Assembly: GCA_966211675.1 (NCBI GenBank)
Contig: CBIHPK010000006.1
Span: forward strand, 37,511-101,510
Length of the DNA stretch: 64,000 bases
DNA from: SCUS01 sp966211675
Lineage (GTDB): Bacteria > Myxococcota_A > Polyangia > Polyangiales > Ga0077539
Direction: 5' to 3'
The translations under genes were made by a program, and so were the position numbers. Position 1 is the stretch's first letter; every line of letters begins with the position of its first letter. Under the pieces are notes generated by a model, which made no database searches, had not been told where the DNA came from, and was given only the letters and a program-made list of their open reading frames with translations. This document shows positions 16,528-24,552 of this stretch, piece by piece.

Positions 16528-16961
16528 ACGGGCGCGTCAAGGGGGCTGCGGTGCTGATCGCGGTGTTCGCGCTGGGCTCGGTGGCGGGCGGGGGCGGGGC
16601 CTACGCGTGGCTCCGCCGAGACGACATCAACGGCGCCGAGGAGCACGGTCTGCGCAACCCGCGGCGGCTCCGGGCGCTCGAGCGCTCGCTCGACCTGACG
16701 GCGGCGCAGCGGGAGCGGGTGCAGGCGATCCTCGCGCAGAGCGGCGACCAGCGGCGGAGGCTCGCGCAGGAGATGTTCGAGCGCTGCGGCGAGGGGCTGC
16801 GGGCGCAGCACGACGCGGTGTCGGCGCAGATCCGCGCGGTGCTCACGCCGGAGCAGCAGGCGCGCTTCGACGTCATCGACGCGCAGCAGCGGGAGCGCTT
16901 TCCCTTTGGGGGAGGGGGTGGAGGGCGGAGGCGAGGAGGGCGAGAGCCGGGAGGGCTCTGA
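16521..16961 (+). CDS. Spy/CpxP-like periplasmic sensor protein
   Basis: A 146-residue protein with an uncleaved or cleavable N-terminal membrane segment (GAAVLIAVFALGSVAGGGGA) and a helical periplasmic domain: LERSLDLTAAQRERVQAIL ... LTPEQQARFDVIDAQQRERF. The LTxxQ motif occurs twice (LTAAQ, LTPEQ), the hallmark of Spy/CpxP/ZraP and CnrX-like proteins. The Gly/Arg-rich tail is low complexity. It overlaps the anti-sigma-like gene by 7 nt. By analogy with CnrYXH it may sense metal or misfolded protein and control the upstream sigma factor. Confidence 0.75.
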   Translation: MVNGRVKGAAVLIAVFALGSVAGGGGAYAWLRRDDINGAEEHGLRNPRRLRALERSLDLTAAQRERVQAILAQSGDQRRRLAQEMFERCGEGLRAQHDAVSAQIRAVLTPEQQARFDVIDAQQRERFPFGGGGGGRRRGGREPGGL

Positions 16962-16976
16962 GCGGGAGGGAGGGGC

Positions 16977-17192
16977 CTACTCCTCGACCTTTGCGAGGGC
17001 GACGATCGCCTGCGCCCAGGCGACGTACTTCCACTCCGCGAGGTCGCGCACGGTCTTCACGCCGAGCTTCGCCAGCAGCGCTCCGTGGTCGGCGGAGAGG
17101 CCCTCGAGGCCCTCGACGGGGATCTCCGTGAGCTGCTTCAGCGACATGCCTTCGTACTTCTTGTCGAGCGCCTTGTTGATGTTGATCGCCAT
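16977..17192 (-). CDS. small helix-hairpin-helix-like protein
   Basis: A 71-residue protein with an HhH-like pattern: LTEIPVEGLEGLSADHGALL and LAKLGVKTVRDLAEWKYVAWA, the kind of repeat seen in TfoX-C/DUF4332-type proteins where a helix-hairpin-helix binds DNA or protein. A distinctive start MAININKALDKKYEGMSLKQL suggests a conserved family. AGGCTCC upstream on this strand supplies GGAG. It converges with the Spy-like gene (15-nt gap). Function unknown. Confidence 0.6.
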   Translation of the reverse strand: MAININKALDKKYEGMSLKQLTEIPVEGLEGLSADHGALLAKLGVKTVRDLAEWKYVAWAQAIVALAKVEE

Positions 17193-17276
17193 GACGGAGC
17201 CTCCAGAGAATGGGAGAGGGAGCGACGGACGAGCTCCCCCGAAGGGCGCAGTGATCGCCCGCGGCTCGCGGCGACG

Positions 17277-17915
17277 TCAAGGCGCTTGAGCGAGGCCCAC
17301 ACGCACCCACGAGGGCGCGTCCGGGCGATGGGCGATGGCGACGAGGTCGGCCGCCTCGTCGAGGTCGCGCTCGGTCGGCAGCTCGGCCCAGGACGCGCCC
17401 GCGAGGCGGAGGCGCTCCCGGGTCTCCTCCGCGACGGCGTCGGTGCTCCACGCCACGCCGTCGAAGACCGGCAGCGGTCGGTTGAGCCCGAGGAGGTAAT
17501 ACCCGCCATCGTAAGCCGGGCCCAGCACGGCGTCGTGCGTGGCGAGCGCTCGGAGGGCCTCGGCGACGCGCTCCGCGGTGACCCCGAGGCAGTCGGTTCC
17601 GACCAGCAGCACCGGGCCGTCGCCCTCGGAGAAGGCGCTCTCCATCGCCGCGGTGAGACGCTCGCCGAGGTCTCCCTGGCGCTGAGCGATCCAGCGGTGG
17701 CAGGGGCCCAGCCAGCGCTCGGTCTCGTCGCGCAGGTCCGACGGGGTGAAGGCCACCCAGCGCTGCCAGCGATCGTCGCGCAGCTGGTCCATCAGGGTGG
17801 CTCCGCACCAGCGGTAGAGCTCGAGCGCTCGCGCCTCGCCCACGACCCGAGCGAGCCGGGTCTTCACCTGACCCAGGACGGGCGCCCTGGCGAAGACGAT
17901 CACCCTCGGGCTCAA
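17277..17915 (-). CDS. DUF2064 / TIGR04282-type glycosyltransferase
   Basis: A 212-residue GT-A-fold nucleotidyl/glycosyl transferase-like protein: VIVFARAPVLGQVKTRLA at the N-terminus, LVGTDCLGV (Asp motif) and LGPAYDGGYYLLGL in the core. The family is often named after arsenosugar biosynthesis, but no radical SAM or arsenic gene is near, so that label is probably misleading here. The gene overlaps the upstream membrane glycosyltransferase gene by 4 nt and is the last of a three-gene operon with a GT2 enzyme. Confidence 0.8.
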   Translation of the reverse strand: MSPRVIVFARAPVLGQVKTRLARVVGEARALELYRWCGATLMDQLRDDRWQRWVAFTPSDLRDETERWLGPCHRWIAQRQGDLGERLTAAMESAFSEGDGPVLLVGTDCLGVTAERVAEALRALATHDAVLGPAYDGGYYLLGLNRPLPVFDGVAWSTDAVAEETRERLRLAGASWAELPTERDLDEAADLVAIAHRPDAPSWVRVGLAQAP

Positions 17916-19189
17916 CGGGAGCTCCTACGCCATGCGCGCCAGCCATCGAGGCCGAGGCCCAGCGCGAAGGCCGCCGTGGCGAGGACCAGCGGCCAGCGAG
18001 CGGGAGCCCACTGCCCGGCGGACTGGTAGCGGTCGATCACCTCGTAGCTGAAGGGCATCGCTGTCAGCACCGCGAGGGCCGTCGCCGAGGGGGCGAAGGC
18101 GCACGCGACGGCGAGGGGCATCCCGTACCAGGGGTAGGCCACGGGGCTCACGATGAGCTGCACCAGCAGGGCGTCACGGACGTTGCGGGCGAGCGGTCCG
18201 CGGCGGAGGGAGAGGGCCGCGGTGACGAGGAGCCCGGCGAGGGCGAGGGCCGGACGGAGGGTGTCGTCGCCGGTCGGGAAGCGCGCGTAGAGGGCGCTCC
18301 AGAGGGGGGCGGCGAAGTTCCAGTTGGCGGCGAAGTTGGGGAGCGAGCCCGGCGGGGTGTGGCCGAGCGCGTGGGCCGCCGCGAAGGAGAGCGCCAGGGG
18401 GGCGAGCGCGAGCGAGGAGAAGAGCGCCCTGCGGGGCGCTCGCAGCGCGAAGGGGAGCAGCACCCAGGCGGGGACGTACTTGAGCGCGATGGCGACGCCG
18501 AGGCAGAGGGCGGCGGCGCTCCAGCGGCGGCGGTGGGTGAGCGCGAAGGTGAGCGCGAGCGCGAGGGCGACGAAGGCGTCGAGGTGAGCGCCGACCATGG
18601 ACTCCAGCAGCAGCGTCGGAGAGGCCAGCAGCAGGACCACCGTGACCGGCGGCGCGTCGCGGGTCGCGGGCGCTCCGGTGAGCGTGGAGGCGAGGGCGAC
18701 GAGGGACTTCCAGGCGAGCATGGCCAGCGACGGCCCCGCGGAGGCGGCGAGGGCGAAGAGCGCGACGGCGAGCGGCGGATAGCAGGTGGCCACGTCGAGG
18801 TGGTCGATGGGCGAGGGGAAGCGGGCGCGGAGGTCCGCGAGCTCGGCGGCGAGCGGCGGGAGCGCGTAGGGGTCGTGGCCGGAGAGCGCGACGGCGCCGT
18901 CCCAGAGGTAGCGCGCGGGGTCCGTGGTGGTGAAGGCGGGGGTGCGGAGGTTTACCAGGCGGGTAAGCACCGCGGCGGCGAGGAGCGCGCGGAGGTCGGC
19001 GGGGGAGCGCACCAGGCGGGCGAGGCCGAGGGCGACGAGGGTGAGCGCGAGGTGCAGCGCGAGGTAGGGGGTGACGCGGTGGCCGGGGGGCCGAGAGGCC
19101 ACGACCGGAGCGAGCGCCGCGAGGGACACCCAGAGGGTCAGCGCGGCGAGCAGCGCGCGAGAGCGCGGCGGGTCAGCGGACGGGGTCAT
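17912..19189 (-). CDS. polytopic membrane glycosyltransferase (GT87-like)
   Basis: A 425-residue protein with about 10-11 membrane helices. Between the first helices lies TTDPARYLWDGAVALSGHDP, with the DP...W.G....G.DPY pattern of polyprenol-phosphate-sugar-dependent (GT-C, DUF2029/GT87) mannosyltransferases; LKYVPAWVLLPFAL and YPWYGMPLA are also family-like. It would transfer a sugar at the outer face of the inner membrane. It overlaps the upstream GT2 gene by 17 nt, and that GT2 enzyme could make its lipid-sugar donor. Confidence 0.75.
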   Translation of the reverse strand: MTPSADPPRSRALLAALTLWVSLAALAPVVASRPPGHRVTPYLALHLALTLVALGLARLVRSPADLRALLAAAVLTRLVNLRTPAFTTTDPARYLWDGAVALSGHDPYALPPLAAELADLRARFPSPIDHLDVATCYPPLAVALFALAASAGPSLAMLAWKSLVALASTLTGAPATRDAPPVTVVLLLASPTLLLESMVGAHLDAFVALALALTFALTHRRRWSAAALCLGVAIALKYVPAWVLLPFALRAPRRALFSSLALAPLALSFAAAHALGHTPPGSLPNFAANWNFAAPLWSALYARFPTGDDTLRPALALAGLLVTAALSLRRGPLARNVRDALLVQLIVSPVAYPWYGMPLAVACAFAPSATALAVLTAMPFSYEVIDRYQSAGQWAPARWPLVLATAAFALGLGLDGWRAWRRSSR

Positions 19190-19946
19190 GGTCCGGGCCG
19201 CGGACCGCGCCGTCGAGCCACGCGAGGATCTTGCGGGTGGCGCCGAGGGTTCCGCGGAGGGTGCCGGCGACCTTGGGAGAGCCCCCGCGGCGGCGGCGCC
19301 AGGTGACCGGGGTCTCGACGACCCGCAGGCCCGAGCGGGCGGCCTTGATCTGCATCTCCAGGGTCCAGCCGTAGGTGGGGTCGCGCATCGAGAGCGCGTC
19401 GAGGGTGCTGCGACGGATCGCGCGGAAGGGACCGAGGTCGGTCACCAGGGCGCCGTAGCGGGCGGTGAGCACGGCCGCCGCGAAGAGGCTGCCGCCGCGC
19501 TGCCACGGGGGCATCGCTCCGGGCTCGACGTAGCCCCGGGTGCGGGAGCCGATGACGAGGTCGGCGCGGCCGTCGAGCAGGGGCTCGGTGAGGCGCGGCA
19601 GCTCGCGCGGGTCGTCGCTGCCGTCGGCGACCATGAAGGCCAGCACCGGGTCGTCGGCAGCGGCCTCCTCGCGCAGCCAGCGGAGCGCGGCGAGGCAGGC
19701 GTTGCCGTAGCCCGCGTCCGGGGCGTCGACCACCACGGCCCCGGCGTCGAGGGCGCGGCGGGCGGTGTCGTCGCGGCTGCCGTTGTCGATCACGATCACC
19801 CGTCGGGCGAGCGAGCGGGGGATCGCCCGGACCACCGCGGCGATGGTCGGCGCCTCGTCGCGCGCGGGGATGAGCACGTCGACGGCGTCGGTCTTTCCCC
19901 CGGGGGAGGGCTGTGGTGTGGTAGCGCGCACAGACGATGAGTGCAT
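19173..19946 (-). CDS. family 2 glycosyltransferase (polyprenol-phosphate sugar synthase-like)
   Basis: A GT-A enzyme of up to 257 residues. Motifs: VLIPARDEAPTIAAVVRAIP at the N-terminus, VIDNGSRDDT, MVADGSDDPRELP (DxD-like) and the acceptor segment LGPFRAIRR, close to DpgS/DPM1-type enzymes. It probably charges polyprenyl phosphate with a sugar for the membrane transferase downstream. The ATG start at 19946 overlaps the divergent mtnP start by 10 nt; GTG at 19931 is a credible alternative that removes the overlap. First gene of the operon. Confidence 0.82.
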   Translation of the reverse strand: MHSSSVRATTPQPSPGGKTDAVDVLIPARDEAPTIAAVVRAIPRSLARRVIVIDNGSRDDTARRALDAGAVVVDAPDAGYGNACLAALRWLREEAAADDPVLAFMVADGSDDPRELPRLTEPLLDGRADLVIGSRTRGYVEPGAMPPWQRGGSLFAAAVLTARYGALVTDLGPFRAIRRSTLDALSMRDPTYGWTLEMQIKAARSGLRVVETPVTWRRRRGGSPKVAGTLRGTLGATRKILAWLDGAVRGPDHDPVR

Positions 19947-20809
19947 CAGCGGTCGGGGGTTCGGTGCTCGGGGTGATCGGTGGCAGCGGGCTCTATCAGA
20001 TGCCCGGGCTCACGGCGATGGAGCCGCTGACGGCGGCCACGCCCTTCGGCGAGGCCTCCGACGGCATCGTGCGCGGGCGCCTCGGGGAGACGACCGTGGT
20101 GTTCCTGCCGAGGCACGGGCGGGCGCACTCCAACTCGCCCTCGACGCTGAACTATCGCGCCAACATCTACGCCCTGAAGTCCCTCGGGGTTACGCACGTG
20201 CTGTCGGTCTCCGCGGTGGGCTCGCTCCGCGAGGAGATCGCCCCCGGCGACCTCGTGGTGCCGCACCAGTTCATCGACCGCACCAGCCTCCGCGCGACCA
20301 CCTTCTTCGACCGCGACGTGGTGGCCCACGTCTCCATGGCCGACCCGGTGTGCCCCCTCATGGCCGCGGCGGTGGCCGAGGCGGCGCGCTCCACGGGCGC
20401 CAACACCCACGTCGGGCAGACGTACGTGTGCATCGAGGGGCCGAGGTTCAGCACCAGGGCGGAGAGCCGGCTCTTCCGTCAGTGGGGCGCGGACATCATC
20501 GGCATGACCAACGTCCCGGAGGCCTTCCTGGCGCGCGAGGCCGAGCTCCCCTACGCCACGCTGGCGCTCGCCACCGACTACGACAGCTGGCGCGAGCACG
20601 ACGAGGCCCACGTCGACCAGATCATGGCGGTGATGGCGAAGAACGTCTCCCGCGCCCAGGCCGTGGTGCGCCACCTCGCGGCGGCCCTGCCGGACGTGAG
20701 CGCGAGCCCCGCGCGGGGGGCCCTGAAGTACGCCGTGATGACGAGGTGGGAGTCGGTGCCCGCGGAGGCGCGCGCCCGCTACGCCCTGCTGCTGGGCGAG
20801 CGGGGCTGA
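19937..20809 (+). CDS. mtnP: S-methyl-5'-thioadenosine phosphorylase
   Basis: Phosphorolyses methylthioadenosine (or a related nucleoside) in purine and methionine salvage. A 290-residue PNP/MTAP-family protein: GVIGGSGLY at about 12-20, FLPRHGRAHSNSPSTLNYRA, ISxSAVGSLRE-type segment VSAVGSLREE, IEGPRFSTRAES at about 166 and MTNVPEAFLAREAELPYATL. Length is typical. TAGCGC lies 9 nt before the ATG and there is no ribosome site. No other methionine-salvage gene is adjacent, although metK lies about 26 kb away. Confidence 0.92.
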   Translation: MSASAVGGSVLGVIGGSGLYQMPGLTAMEPLTAATPFGEASDGIVRGRLGETTVVFLPRHGRAHSNSPSTLNYRANIYALKSLGVTHVLSVSAVGSLREEIAPGDLVVPHQFIDRTSLRATTFFDRDVVAHVSMADPVCPLMAAAVAEAARSTGANTHVGQTYVCIEGPRFSTRAESRLFRQWGADIIGMTNVPEAFLAREAELPYATLALATDYDSWREHDEAHVDQIMAVMAKNVSRAQAVVRHLAAALPDVSASPARGALKYAVMTRWESVPAEARARYALLLGERG

Positions 20810-20812
20810 GCC

Positions 20813-22234
20813 TCAGCTCGCGGCGACGCGAGGGAGGTACACGGTGAAGCGGCTGCCGCGCTCGGGGCGGCGCTCGGCGACGATCCAGCCGCCGTGGTCT
20901 CGGGCGATGGAGTAGGCGACGGAGAGCCCGAGCCCGGTGCCCTCGCCGACCTCCTTGGTGGTGAAGAAGGGCTCGAAGACCCGAGCGAGGTCCTCCGTGG
21001 GGATGCCGGCGCCTTCGTCCTCGACCGCGAGGAAATACCACCGCCGCGCGCTGGAGCCGACCTCCTGAGGGGCGTCGATGTCGCGCTCTCCCACGGTGAT
21101 GGTGACCGTTCCGCCGTCGGGCATGGCGTGGATGGCGTTGACCACCAGGTTGGTGAGCACCTGCTGGATCTGCCCCGGGTCGACGGAGGCGTCGGGCGTC
21201 TCGGCGGTGTGCTGCTCGAAGCGCACCCCGGCCTTCTGCGCCATCGGGCCCAGCATCGACACGGTGCCGGACACGATGTCGGCCAGGCCCGCGGGCTGCA
21301 TCGTCGGGCCCTTGCGGCGCGCGAAATCCAGCAGCTGCCGGATGAGCGCGGTCATCTTCCCGGTCTGCTCGGCGATGATGCGCGCGCTCTCGCTGATGTC
21401 CTCCGGGGTGTTGTCCCCGCCGGCGAGCAGCCCCGCGTGGCCGAGCACCACGTTGAGCGGCGTGCCGAGCTCGTGCGCGAGGCCGGAGGCGAGCTGCCCG
21501 ACGGTGCGCAGCCGGTCCGCGTGGCGGAGCTGCTCCATCGCGCGGAGCCTGGCCTGGTGGTGGGCCTCGGCGGTGCGGTCGGCCTCGCCGAGGCGCTCGC
21601 ACATGGCGTTGAGCTCCTGCGCGAGCTCGGCGATCTCGTCGTCCTGCTTCAGCCGCAGCGGACCGGTGAGGTCGCCGGCGCCGACGCGGCGGGCCTTGGC
21701 GCGGAGGGCGCGCACCGGCTCGCCGACGAAGTGGGCGCCCAGCAGCGCGGTGACCAGCGCGCTCACCAGCACGGTGATGACCCCGATGGCGCTGTTGCGG
21801 ACGATGCTGTCGTGCACGAAGCGGTGCTGCGGCTGCAGCGACTCGCGCACCTCGATCACCCGGAGCGATCCGTCCGGCGCTCGCATCGGGTAGCAGCTGA
21901 TGGACCAGCCGTCGCGCTCCAGGTTGCGGCTCAGCCCGCGCTCCAGGTCGTGCCCGGGGTCGCGGAAGCACTCGCCGCTGCGGCGAGCGTGCACGTCGAC
22001 GGAGGGGTTGGCGGCGTCGACGTCGGCGATCATCGCGTCGGCGCGGGCGGGGCCGTCCATGCGGGAGACGTCGAGCCAGGCGGTGCGCAGCGAGAAGCCG
22101 ACGAAGTCGTGGTCGCGCCGGGTGTCCTCGCGAAACACCGTGCGCTCTCGGCTGATGCGCAGCCCGGTGTTGACGATGGTGACCGTGAGGATCGCGGCGA
22201 CGATGCCGAGGATGAGCTTGCGGGTGACCTTCAT
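20813..22234 (-). CDS. membrane sensor histidine kinase (HAMP-HisKA-HATPase)
   Basis: A 473-residue two-component kinase. Helix 1 is residues 5-25, a periplasmic sensor of about 125 residues contains two cysteines (GECFRDPG, ISCYPM), helix 2 is at about 150-172, then a HAMP-like segment. The H-box GLAHELGTPLN carries the phosphoacceptor His at about 255. The ATPase has NLVVNAIHAMPDGG (N box), VEDEGAGIP (G1), FEPFFTTKEVGEGTGLGL (F/G2). No response regulator adjoins it, so it is an orphan kinase. It shares a direction with the acyltransferase gene upstream (17-nt gap) and may be co-transcribed. Confidence 0.9.
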   Translation of the reverse strand: MKVTRKLILGIVAAILTVTIVNTGLRISRERTVFREDTRRDHDFVGFSLRTAWLDVSRMDGPARADAMIADVDAANPSVDVHARRSGECFRDPGHDLERGLSRNLERDGWSISCYPMRAPDGSLRVIEVRESLQPQHRFVHDSIVRNSAIGVITVLVSALVTALLGAHFVGEPVRALRAKARRVGAGDLTGPLRLKQDDEIAELAQELNAMCERLGEADRTAEAHHQARLRAMEQLRHADRLRTVGQLASGLAHELGTPLNVVLGHAGLLAGGDNTPEDISESARIIAEQTGKMTALIRQLLDFARRKGPTMQPAGLADIVSGTVSMLGPMAQKAGVRFEQHTAETPDASVDPGQIQQVLTNLVVNAIHAMPDGGTVTITVGERDIDAPQEVGSSARRWYFLAVEDEGAGIPTEDLARVFEPFFTTKEVGEGTGLGLSVAYSIARDHGGWIVAERRPERGSRFTVYLPRVAAS

Positions 22235-22251
22235 GGGCGGTCTCTCACCCG

Positions 22252-23187
22252 CTAGCGGAAGATGCCCGGCCGCTCCTTGATGCCGCGGTTGAGCATGTTC
22301 TGGATGGTGCGCTTGACCACCAGGGTCTTCTCCTCGATGACCGCGTCCTCGTCGTCCGGGTCGCCGGTGAAGGAGAGCGGCTCTCCGAAGTAGATCCGGT
22401 ATTTCGTGGGCAGCGGCAGGAAGCCCCCCGGCAGCAGCAGCTGCGGGATCACCGGGAAGGCGGGCATCCCGAGCAGCCTCGCGACGCGGCGGAGGTCGGC
22501 GATGGAGATGTACTGCTCCTCGGCGCCGACGACGGCGACGGGCACGATGGGCGTCCGGGTCTGGAGCGCGAGGCGCATGAAGCCGATGCCGAACTCGGTC
22601 AGCCGATAGCGCTGCTGGAAGGGCTTGGAGATGCCGCGAGCGCCCTCCGGGAAGACCAGGATGGCCTCCTCCTCTTCGAGCAGGCGGGCGCAATTCTCGG
22701 GCACGCCGACGATCTGCCCCACGCGGGGGAAGAGCACGGACACGAAGGGCAGCGTGGCGGTCCACTTCTCCACCATGCTGCGCACGAAGCGCGGGGTCTT
22801 GCGGTCGAGCAGCAGCGCGCAGGCGATGGCCATGGCGTCGAGCGGGATCTGCCCGGAGTGGTTGCTGATGAGCAGCACGCGCCCGTCGGGGACGTTCTCG
22901 AGGCCGTGCACCTCGGTGCGAAACCAGTCGCGGTAGACCGCGCGGGCGCCGACGATGGCGTACTTGGCCACGCGGGGATCGAAGCCGAAGGGGTCGACCC
23001 CGCCGGCGGTCTCGTGCCAGGCGAGGCTGTCGAAGCGGCCGCGCACGTCGTCGCCGAGCCAGCGGTCGACGGTGGCGTCCATCTTGTGGCGCAGGGCGTC
23101 GCGGGCGCGCTCGACCAGCCCGAGCGGGCCGGTGGGGCGATGGCGGGACCACTCCGGTGGATAGCGTCTCACGGCGACCTTGCTCAT
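22252..23187 (-). CDS. PlsC-like lysophospholipid acyltransferase
   Basis: A 311-residue acyltransferase acting on lysophospholipids or a related lipid. FPEGARG at about 177 and IVPVAVVGAEEQY fit the LPLAT family. The first motif is NHSGQIPLD, where His and Asp are six residues apart, not four as in canonical HX4D PlsC; similar spacing occurs in a divergent subgroup, so it may still be active. The ATG at 23187 marks the start of the ordered protein (MSKVAVRRYPPEW). The same-strand neighbour downstream is the histidine kinase. Confidence 0.82.
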   Translation of the reverse strand: MSKVAVRRYPPEWSRHRPTGPLGLVERARDALRHKMDATVDRWLGDDVRGRFDSLAWHETAGGVDPFGFDPRVAKYAIVGARAVYRDWFRTEVHGLENVPDGRVLLISNHSGQIPLDAMAIACALLLDRKTPRFVRSMVEKWTATLPFVSVLFPRVGQIVGVPENCARLLEEEEAILVFPEGARGISKPFQQRYRLTEFGIGFMRLALQTRTPIVPVAVVGAEEQYISIADLRRVARLLGMPAFPVIPQLLLPGGFLPLPTKYRIYFGEPLSFTGDPDDEDAVIEEKTLVVKRTIQNMLNRGIKERPGIFR

Positions 23188-23227
23188 ACCCGCGGATGGA
23201 GCGGAGGCACAAGCCGCGGCGCCGAGC

Positions 23228-24445
23228 TCAGCCGGGTCGGATGCCCGCCAGCATGCTGCGGAGCCACACGAGCTGTCGCAGCGCGGCCGCGCCGGGGACG
23301 AGGAAGGGCTCGCGCGCGGAGACCGCCCGGGTGAGCAGCGTGGCGGTGGCGGCGTTGGGGACCCCGGTGAGGGAGAGGAAGGTCCCTCGCGTGGGGTCCG
23401 TCGAGACGTCCCAGCGCCAGCGGGAGCCCGCGAGCTCGCCAGAGCGGCCGTCGACGAAGACCGTGGAGGGGCCTTCGAGGCGGCGCTCGACGTCGCCCTC
23501 GCCGGCGTCGAAGGGGGTGCGCAGCAGCAAGTGGGCGCGCGAGGGGGCGGCGTCCGTGGGGACGGCGTCCCACGAGGAGGCGCGGACGCCGGGGAGGTGG
23601 TCGCGATAGCGGGAGACGTCCTGGACGCGCGCGAGGACCTCCGCGGCGGGACCATAGGTCTGCCCGGTGACGTTGACCGCGCGCACGGACCCTTCGCGGT
23701 CGAGCGAGAACACCATGGTGTAGTACCGCGGGTGCAGGGCCATCCAGCGCCCCGGGGCGGGCGCCTGGAGGAGCGCGCCGTCGTCGGTCCACGGGGCGGG
23801 CCGCGCGGGCGTCGGGGTGCCGGCGAGGTCGCGGGCGCGGCGGGCCAGGGAGAGGGCGAGCGTGAGGTCGACCGCGACGTTCATGCCCGCGGTGGCGCTC
23901 GGGTCGGAGGTGGCGGCGTTGCGGAAGAGCCAGTGGCCCTGCGACGGGTCGCTCCAGCTCGTCACGACCAGAAGCGTGTGGGCGCCGTCCTGCGGGACGA
24001 GCTCCCAGCGCGCGCCGGCGGGGCCGAAGTCCGAGGCGTCGACGTCGAGGTCGATGCGCCGGGCGGAGCGCTCGGTGATGGCCGTGGTGGCGTGGACCGT
24101 GAGCAGCCCCGCGGCCACGTCGAAGCGGTACGCGGCGCGCCGGCCGAAGCGCGCGGTCTGCTCGACCCGGGTGAGCGCGGGCATGAACTCCGGCCAGCGA
24201 GCGGCGTCGAGGAGCGCTCGGCGCACGGTCTCCGCGGGCGCATCGACCCTCACGGCCACGGTGGTGCGGGCCTGCGGGCCGCCGTCGGGGAAGAACACCA
24301 GCGCGGCGGCGCCCGGGGCGCTGAGCTCGGCGAGGGCGGAGAGCGTCTCTGCCGGGAGGGCCTCGATGCGCGGCGAGGGCGCCGGCTGCGCGAGGCCGAG
24401 CGCGGGCGCGAGGAGCAGCGGGAGCGCGGTGCGAAGGAGCTTCAT
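23228..24445 (-). CDS. secreted protein with two START/SRPBCC-like domains
   Basis: A 405-residue protein with a signal peptide (LLRTALPLLLAPALGLAQP). Two polyketide-cyclase/START-like folds are suggested: VRVDAPAETVRRALLDAARW ... FMPALTRVEQTARFGRRAAY in the first half and AAEVLARVQDVSRYRDHLPG in the second. These folds bind hydrophobic ligands such as lipids. An exported double-START protein is unusual. It precedes the acyltransferase gene on the same strand (40-nt gap), hinting at lipid handling in the envelope, but this is inference. Confidence 0.68.
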   Translation of the reverse strand: MKLLRTALPLLLAPALGLAQPAPSPRIEALPAETLSALAELSAPGAAALVFFPDGGPQARTTVAVRVDAPAETVRRALLDAARWPEFMPALTRVEQTARFGRRAAYRFDVAAGLLTVHATTAITERSARRIDLDVDASDFGPAGARWELVPQDGAHTLLVVTSWSDPSQGHWLFRNAATSDPSATAGMNVAVDLTLALSLARRARDLAGTPTPARPAPWTDDGALLQAPAPGRWMALHPRYYTMVFSLDREGSVRAVNVTGQTYGPAAEVLARVQDVSRYRDHLPGVRASSWDAVPTDAAPSRAHLLLRTPFDAGEGDVERRLEGPSTVFVDGRSGELAGSRWRWDVSTDPTRGTFLSLTGVPNAATATLLTRAVSAREPFLVPGAAALRQLVWLRSMLAGIRPG

Positions 24446-24552
24446 CGGAGGTATCTGACGAGGGGCCTCGGGGGCGCGATTCAACCGCCGGTCCGTCGGG
24501 CGTCCACCGCGCCGTGGTGGACCCGCGCCCAAGGGTGATACGGTCGCCGCCC

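Noticed and set aside
17277..17915. Arsenosugar biosynthesis role for the DUF2064 protein
   Set aside because: No arsenic methylation or radical SAM gene is adjacent; only the generic fold supports the name.
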